A stretch of DNA of 64,000 nucleotides, taken from the NCBI RefSeq assembly GCF_035582795.1, contig NC_134367.1, forward strand, positions 8,509,562 through 8,573,561, read 5' to 3'. Below are positions 56,489-64,000 of the stretch, piece by piece. Position 1 is the stretch's first letter. The number at the start of each line of letters is the position of its first letter. Below the pieces are notes generated by a model. The model made no database searches. It was given only the letters and a program-made list of their open reading frames with translations, and was not told the DNA's origin. Source of the DNA: Mycteria americana. Taxonomy: Eukaryota > Chordata > Aves > Ciconiiformes > Ciconiidae. A program made the translations under genes and the position numbers.

Positions 56489-59400
56489 CTGAGAAGAAAA
56501 AAAGAAAACTCAGCATTAGAGCACTCCAATCCCAACACAGACCATATGCACAACACACATAGCCACCCACAAGAAGAGAATGAGACATCCACTTCACATA
56601 ATAGCTGATGGCACAGAAATAGAGGAATATAGATGGGGTGGTATCCTGAAGCGCCTGATCCAGTTGGGAGGCAAGGACCAAGGTTCACCTGCTCCAAGAG
56701 CAGTCCCAAGGGAAAAAGGATGAATCTTATTCCGAGCACTCAAATGCCTCACTATGGCTCAAATGGTAGTTACACAAGCCTACCATTACTTAACCAGCTG
56801 GTGGAGCTCTTACCTGAGGTTTCTGTAGCCAAGAGCTAGAATAAAGATGCCACCAGTGTGTGGTACATGTAGCAGAACCATAATAATAAAGAAAAAGGGT
56901 TTGCAAAAATTGTCTGGATGGCTTATGAATTAACTAGGTCTAAACGTAGTCTCCTTCTACCAAAGCAGGTGCAGCAGTGAATTCATTACAGACTCAAGCT
57001 GCCTGTTAAGGTGTGAAGAACCTTGCAACAAGTGAGCAAGACAGAGGTTTTCCTGTGGAAGAATCAGGATTGACCAATTTAATTAGAAAATGAAGGTGAC
57101 AATACGTCTATACCAGTAAAATAAACATAGTGTCAATGCCCATTCTCTGATCCTGAGGCCAACTGGTAGACTCTGGCTACTAGCAAATTGTTAAACTTAT
57201 CCTTCCTCTCCCCCATGCACACAGTAGCCCATGGAGTTTACTGCCTCCAGGGAATGGTCCGTGACCTGAGCTAACACCTCAACCAAGCCTTGAGAAAGTG
57301 CTAGCTGGGCTGGGGGAAAGCCATCCTCAGTTTAGCAGCACACATGACCAGATTTTCATGCCTTAGCCATACTTACTAGGACAGATATAGCCAGCATCTA
57401 ATTCCTGTGCAGGCAGGCCTCAATTAAGAGACAGTGCTTGGTTTTATAAGCCTAGAGCTTGAAAAACCTCAAGCAGGAATAAATTTTTGGTTGGACATTT
57501 ACAAGTGTCTACATGCATTATATCAAAGTTCATTGGGTCCCAAGAGCAACTCAGGCAATTAGCCACCACTATCTGCTTTAAGATGAACAAGTTCCTTTCC
57601 AGGCTCCATATCCGATGCTCCAGGGTCACACTAACTTAGAAACTGCTCAAGAAGGGACATAACTATTCAAGACAGAGTTATGCATGCTATTCCTACAGCA
57701 CTGCTCTGCTAGTTGCTTCACTCTTATGTCTCCTCAGTTCCCCATACTGTAGTATTACAATGCTACCCGCACTTTTGCTCCAATGCTGTAACTTCAATCT
57801 TTCATCAGTAATCAAGTCATATCTAAAGTAGGAGTTACTGTGGCACATACACATTCTATCTGCAAAAGGGTAAAAGTAATCAATTTACCCAGGCACTGCA
57901 ATATCTGTGCTACAGGTTATTTACCTATAGTTTAATTAACAAATAGTTGACTATTTTCTGCTTCTCCACTGAAAGGAGTGCTATACATGCAATCATAATG
58001 TTTAAGGATATGTACTCTAAAAGGATTTCCCCCTATTTCTTATTAGGTCATACACAAGTACTGTATACAGCACAAACATGCTGGTCTTGTGGCAAGAGGA
58101 TATGTTATGGTGGAATATTTATTGCAAACTACTTCAAAAAGAGCATCGCATCAGTAAGGCTGTTGTTCTGCTTATCTCGGACTTTTTTTCCCCTCCAAAA
58201 GCACTTAGCAGCTGTTCAAACTGCTATTTACCATGAAGACAAAAAGCTTCTAAATATACTTAAATGTGTGAAACCTGGAATAATTAAGATATTAAACCCT
58301 CCAAAGTAGTATTTAGAATTAAAACAGCAATTGACCCTTCAACAGTACATCGCAATAGTGTTTCAGTTCATATCTCAGGCCACTAACAGTAATAAATTAG
58401 TACAAGTTAAAGAAAAAGTTACAGTCATTAACCTTCAACTGCTGAGCTTTTCTTCTGACCAGCCACAAAGACATACAAGTTTACCTTGGCAGCAGCCTGG
58501 GTTGTATTAAAACTATGATCACTTTAAATTGCTTCACAGAGAAGCACAGGCAACATATCCTTTCCACATGATGTGACTGTATAGTACTGGAGTAATTTCT
58601 CAAATTACAAATTTGAGAAAGGTCTCTAAAGACAGTAGTTCCACAATTTAATGTTAAACAGTTAATCCTACTTTCTCAAAGCTCCTGCATACATACACTG
58701 TGCTGACACCTTCTGACATTATCCCCATTTATAAGCCTGTTTGGGAACTGGGAATTTTACTAATTAAGAATTAAACACACTGGGTGGATTCTATTCTGTC
58801 CATGCTGACATGCAGGTGATGAACCTCCCCTGCCTAGTGCACCGACTCTGGCTCAACTTTAAGTCACATCCTCCGGCTCCCAGCTGTAGTGCTATGCCCA
58901 ATGATAGCAGGCTTTTTACTAAGCAATTTGCTCCAGATATAGTCATTTTGTGAGATCTGTCATCTTAAAAGCTGTTTCCTCTAGTAATGAGCAATACATA
59001 CACCTTACCTACCACTAACCTACAAAGAACTCCAACAGTTCCCTCGGATTTTCATTTATGCTCAGTTACATGCTGACTACTAACATCAGTTCACATTCCT
59101 CTTACGCTCCTCTCTTGTCAGCTAAAAGATTTCTCAAAATTTGAAAGGAGGTTTTCTGGATACAGCTGAACTGATACATACTTCTGGAGCAGAAGTCTTA
59201 TGAGGAGCGGCTGAGGGAGCTGGGACTGTTTAGCCTGGAGAAAAGGAGGCTCACGGGAGACCTTATTGCTCTCTACAACTGCCTGAAAGGAGGGTGTAGA
59301 GAGGTGGGGGTCGGTCTCTTCTCCCAGGTAACAACTGATAGGACAAGAGGAAATGGCCTCAAGTTGCGCCAGGGGAGGTTTAGACTGGATATTAGGAAAT

Positions 59401-59909
59401 TTTTCTTCACTGAAAGGGTTATCAAGCACTGGAACAGGCTGCTCAGGGAAGTGGTGGAGTCTCCATCCCTGGAGGTATTTAAAAGACGTTTGGATGAGGT
59501 GCTTAGGGACATGGTATAGTGGTGGTCTTGGTAGCGTTAGGTTTACGGTTGGACTCGATGATCTTAAAGGTCTTTTCCAACCTATACGATTCTGTGATTC
59601 TGTGAACAGCAGTCCAATGTTAAGTGAATTGAGGTAGATTATTCAGGAGGTAGATTATTCACAGAAATTAGAGACTTATGCGTACAGGCATAGGACAAAT
59701 AGTTCAGATGCAAATACATATGACAGTGCTGAAATAAATCTTACCTATGAGAAACGTTGAATTTCTGAATTATCCTTTCCCCATCAGCTAACCAGATCTG
59801 GATGTTAGTGATAGGCTCCAAATCATTTAAGGGTACTAACGGCAGGTGTCTTTTGTTGTCAGGTCCTTGATGATCATCTCTTGCTTTAGAGATTATCCTT
59901 GGAGTAGCA
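56200..59909 (-). CDS. UBXN2A: UBXN2A, last two coding exons (p97/VCP adaptor), 5' part outside window
   Basis: Join 59909-59745 and 56488-56200, partial at the 5' end. The protein is a p97/VCP cofactor with SEP and UBX domains. The visible part covers the linker and the UBX domain: [12 protein letters not shown], then [20 protein letters not shown] and [19 protein letters not shown], then [20 protein letters not shown] and [16 protein letters not shown]. From memory, human UBXN2A has [20 protein letters not shown] and [20 protein letters not shown]. The family's p97-binding Arg-containing loop corresponds to SLPFREL. UBXN2A is preferred over UBXN2B by sequence and by its position next to MFSD2B, in tandem as in mammals. 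The upstream exons with the SEP domain were not found up to 64000 and must lie beyond the right edge. Confidence 0.94.
59182..59606 (+). mobile_element. CR1 LINE 3' fragment in a UBXN2A intron
   Basis: Starts near the [19 protein letters not shown]-coding position and passes through [16 protein letters not shown] and [18 protein letters not shown] to [18 protein letters not shown], then the 3' UTR and an ATTCTGTGATTCTGTGA end. It is antisense to UBXN2A and ends about 140 bases downstream of the donor at 59744. No catalytic domain is present. Confidence 0.95.
59631..59661 (+). repeat. 15-bp direct duplication
   Basis: GAGGTAGATTATTCA at 59631-59645 and again at 59647-59661, period 16, close to the end of the CR1 at 59606 and the UBXN2A donor at 59744. 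Probably a slippage event. Confidence 0.85.
59745..59909 (-). CDS. UBXN2A: UBXN2A penultimate coding exon (UBX domain start)
   Basis: Acceptor TTTCTTTTCAG, donor GTAAGATT. It begins with the last base of a split codon and ends two bases into the Arg of FNVSHR. Encodes [20 protein letters not shown] then [20 protein letters not shown]. The following exon restores the frame exactly. Confidence 0.94.
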
Positions 59910-62900
59910 CTGAAAAGAAAAGCCATACGAGGTTATGCCTTCTGTGCACACATGTAAGCTTGAACCTCCCTCCAGGCCTCTGCTTCTGGAGCTTTCTGCC
60001 CTGTATCAGGGTGCATTGATGACTTCTCTTTTTAACAAATACAGGAATACTGACATAAATGTCAGCTTTTTTTTTTTTTAACTGTATGCCAATACTTTCT
60101 CTTGAAGACTTCAACATGCTAAAGAATTTCAGTTTGCTCGTGTTAAACATTTTTACAAGATGGAAGGGAACTTAAGTATCAAAGGATTAAATACAAATAC
60201 ACAAGAGATGAAACAGTCTGAAGATTCGTGCATTTTTTTTGTACTCTAATCACACAGGTGAAACTTTAAGGGGTTTGAGTACTGAATTTGCATACTCAAT
60301 GTTAATTTTCACTGTAATGTGATTACAGTAATTCAATTTAACTGAATGTTGTTAGCCTTGATTTAGACCCCAGCATCATCTATTTCAGCTTAGAAGCATT
60401 ACTCATCTATCAGAGAAATTGACTTAATATGAAAATCCAGGCTGATGCACACAGCACTTAGATTTTGGGTTTTTTTCTAAGGCACTTTTGACAGCTGACC
60501 CTACCATAAGGGCAAAGATCCATAAAATGACTTAACAGAATAGAGGTACCTCAGTCCAAGTGTGTGGTTGTAAAAAAAAAAAATTACTGGCAAAATTTTT
60601 ATTCTGAAGAAATGTCTAGACCTTAGTGCTTCTTTCAGGACTAAGCTTGTTCAGCATGTACTGTTTAAGTCATCACAAGGCCTGATCCAATGGGCACATC
60701 CTCAGCTCATGTCAGTACAACCAGATGTTTGCTGGCAAAACAGTAGCGGTGATTTAGGGAGTTACCATTTCTTCTCTGAGCTCAACTGTGGTCACTAACT
60801 ACATGAACGCTTCATGGTGCTTTGCGGAAAAGCTTTGTCTTTGCACAGAAAATTGATGAGTTACTGTTTCTTGAGAGAGAAGTCGGTAACCAACGGCCAT
60901 AGAATAACAGCCTTAACAATACTACATCTGCTTTGCACACAAACCCCATCCTTGCATCCTTATGTTCTTGTACCTGTCTTAGTTTAATCATAAGGCAGAA
61001 AAGTCACAGCCAATTTATTAAAACAAAGATAGCTAATGACTTAATATATTCAGGCTAAAAAGTCTGGGGCTCAAGTCTTTCTCAGTCTGAGGTATTTCAA
61101 AAACGCTTATCACCCACTGCCTAGTTAAGTGCCCTAACTTCTGGGCTATCAGCCAGTAGAGGCACTTTTTATTTCTTCCATTGAAACTACAAAAAGAATG
61201 AGCATCAAGGAATCTCATTCCCAACCAAGTGATAAGAGATGTTCACTGCAACTGGAGGCAGACAAAAGGCACAGAATTGACTGTTTTGCATTACACAGAA
61301 ATTAGCTGGGGCACAAGAACTTGGCACCAACAGGTTCCAAGAGGCACATCTGTAAAACGTTCTGGTACTCCACGTACAGGTGACTTACTATGACCCACCT
61401 GCCTCTACTGATTTACTTATCTCACACCCAGCTTCTGTGCAATGACCTCAAGACAAAATAAAGCCTAATTGCCCTCCAGATCCAGAAAAAAAGCTTGAGC
61501 ACCAGCAAGATAATCTTAAACAGTCTCGGGAGCAGAGCAAAAAAAAAAGTTCAAGTCACACTTCAGTCCAGCAATGATCAGCTTTTGCTGTCTACGTGAT
61601 CAGTGGCGTTCAGTTCCAGATTCAGACACTGAAATATAAGCACTCATGTGTGAACTAGCCATCTCCAGTACAGCAGAGGCTGAAGAGGTAGTCAACTGTG
61701 CAGCTGCCAGGAGTCTGGTTTAGCCTGGGCTGAACTCCATTTTAGCCCATCAGTCACAATTGTAGTTCAGACAACTGTCTCCAATGGATACAGATTTTGG
61801 TGTCATTCTCAAACCGACTTCCCTCATCGTCACATCTCAGAATTTATGGTAGGCATTGGAGATGAATCTTTCAATAGCAAGTATGTGTGCAACTGAAGCC
61901 AACATGTTAAGCTAAGCTGCAAGAGAAGTTAGAAGATCTATATTCGCCAAGGTTTACAGCATTTCTATACTTAATGACTCTTCTCTTGTAGAACTGACAG
62001 ATAAAGCCATCTAGTGGTGGGAGCTTTGACTAAAGCCACAAACGAAGAATCTAAGTCTCTTATTAGCCTGAGATCAAAGCATTATCACCCCTTTTAAAGG
62101 GTTATTCCTTTTATAAGATTATCAAAAGAAGATGTAAACTAAAGATCGAAGAGACATAAGAGCCTCCTGTCAATTTTCTGAAGAGAAAAAGCCCAAGGGT
62201 TACGTATCATGCCTTTCCCTGACTAATGGTTAAGAAGCTTGACACACAACGTTCTACCCTAATGAGGTTATAGAGCAAGCCCACTTTACTACAAGGGACT
62301 TCAGTCAATAGTTTAATTAACATGCTTCTGAAGCAGTCTTTAAAATGCATTGATAAACTTAATAGAAAAGTGTGGTTGCAAGCCTTGTTATAGTCCCAAA
62401 CTATTAAATGCAGCTGAATGGTGGTAGAACAGAATATACCCATTAGTTATATAGGTTCATAAGGTATATTGGAAAGGTCTGATAAGCCTCATTTGTTTCT
62501 CCTGTACAATAAAAAGGGAGAGGATCAAGCTCATCTGAGTTGTATCAACAAATATATCTCTAGTTCCTCCATTTTTCCCCCAACAAAAGTTTTAATGAGC
62601 CAGTCAACAGACCAATTCATAATGGTTCATCCACCACATAATCCATCCATCTGGGAACACTGGCAGAAAAATCTATAGACTTAAAAAAAAAATGTTTATT
62701 TGATAAGCAGAGGTTTAGCTAAGTCATAAGCTGAAGTAAACTGTTCAGTCATTTGCCTCTCTCATTTCTGATTAAGCACACAAATGCAACTGTGGAAAGG
62801 GAGTTCTATAGCTTTAAACTTGTTACAGGTCTCAGACAGCACTACTATTTCCCCACAAAGCTTTTCTGCTGAAAAAGTAGCATATGCATGCAATGCACAT

Positions 62901-64000
62901 TTATTAACGTCAGGAAGTGAGCACTAGTTTATGGAGTAAGAGCACTTACAGCTCATGTTTCCAACATCAGCAAAAATATTTACTCATCTTTAAAGAAGAG
63001 GCTCTGATAGCATAGCACTGAATAGACAGCAAGGGTAGGGGAAAAAAAAGCATTTTATCCAGCCCATAAAGAAAAAAAAAAAGTGAAGTTGTAGGATGTC
63101 TCAGTGTACAAGACCAGTCAACCGAAATTCACAGAATAGCATGTTTCCAGAAACTAACTCGCCTATTGGGAAACAAGGTCATTACTTGCTGTAGGCATGA
63201 CAGAGCACGACAAGCAAGTGAACAACCTACCACTTAGCACTGGTTAGCAGCAGAAACCCAGCACACTGAAGATCTTTTTGCTTTTGCTATATACAGGTCT
63301 ATTTGTAGATAAAATAAGGTTAAGTTCTGGACCCTCGTTTGCTCAGGATTTCAGTGCTACCAAAAGCAAGTCTTGCAGCATCTCATCCATCTCTCAAGGG
63401 AAGATTTTCCCTATTGACCGTATCTACTCAAGCATGTAGCAACTGAATGGACTGTGCTACAGAAACAGATGAAACGGATAAAACAGATACTTGCTTCTCT
63501 GAGGCAGCCTGGAACCAGTCATCCTTTACTGTCACCAGTCTCTTACTCTGCACATTATTATCTTCTTCCCCTGCCTCATCCGTTTCTTCCCAAGTCACTT
63601 TCACTTTCCCTCAGTGCAAGCACTGGGCCTTAGCAGCAAGCCCTTTCCACTTAATCAAAACAAGCTGTTCACCTAAGGTTTCACCACAGCCTACTAACCC
63701 CAGTGGGCATATCACTAAGCAGTCCCACCTGTGAAGGCTTCCTGTAGGCTCTTTGACATTGAATGTGTTCTGTTCCCTAGGCTGAAGTCAGCTTTTATAG
63801 GCATGTAAGTCTTACTCAACAGGGATATGTGAAGCAGATAATTTGGCTGGAGTAAGCAAAAGTCACAGAGATCAAATACATTAACTCTTGGCCTGCCCCT
63901 CTACAACAGCCTTCCCAAATACAGTACTGTTTGGTTCTAAATCAAGTCCACTTTTAGCATTGGCATTAGTGGCTGACACTCTCCAACCACAACAGAGTCA
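59910..64000 (-). other. UBXN2A: UBXN2A intron running off the right edge
   Basis: More than 4 kb with no frame matching the expected SEP-domain or linker exons of UBXN2A on the - strand. No recognisable repeat apart from A/T homopolymers (around 60068-60079 and 63070-63081). Read as intron because the exon at 59909 opens with a split codon and a good acceptor. Confidence 0.65.

Larger units (their letters stand above)
56489..59744 (-). other. UBXN2A: Last UBXN2A intron
   Basis: A 3256-bp intron containing one CR1 fragment (59182-59606). A 15-bp tandem duplication lies just inside the donor end (59631-59661). No other exon or RNA gene is recognised. The open frame at 57947-58309 has no recognisable features. 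Confidence 0.8.

Noticed and set aside
56200-59909. Calling the UBX gene UBXN2B
   Set aside because: The segments [13 protein letters not shown] and LTLEEAxLQNAV fit UBXN2A, and MFSD2B is adjacent.

Overview
This window is vertebrate nuclear DNA and almost certainly from a bird. It has multi-exon genes with GT-AG introns, several CR1 LINE fragments ending in the avian ATTCTATG-type tail, and a bird-type endogenous-retrovirus LTR. The species cannot be named. Family assignments rest on protein families and gene order recalled without a database search.

Three genes are present, in an order known from mammals (human 2p23.3: UBXN2A - MFSD2B - WDCP). At the left end (1-1.6 kb, + strand) is what looks like the last coding exon and poly(A) signal of WDCP. 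From 52.2 kb down to 13.4 kb (- strand) lies a complete MFSD2B, the sphingosine-1-phosphate exporter of red cells and platelets. I assembled it from 14 coding exons whose splice phases all agree. They give 1530 nt, or 509 residues plus stop, against about 504 residues in human. From 56.2 kb rightward (- strand) are the last two coding exons of UBXN2A, a p97/VCP adaptor, whose 5' part lies beyond the window. WDCP and MFSD2B converge tail to tail. UBXN2A and MFSD2B are in tandem, about 4 kb apart, with a CpG island over the MFSD2B start.

The rest is intron and intergenic DNA. It carries at least eight CR1 fragments: four left of or inside the 3' half of the MFSD2B region, three in MFSD2B introns 4, 6 and 1, and one in a UBXN2A intron (full list in the features). 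There is one solo LTR split by a nested CR1 tail (1.89-2.56 kb), a possible second LTR near 10.2 kb, and a perfect 45-copy GAAGA pentanucleotide array (225 bp) in MFSD2B intron 5.

I found no operon, CRISPR array or novel multi-gene system. The observations most worth a second look are the pentanucleotide array (a run of UCUUC in the MFSD2B pre-mRNA), the tiny last MFSD2B exon that adds a PDZ-type C-terminus, an in-frame stop across the donor site before it, and an extended basic C-terminus on UBXN2A.
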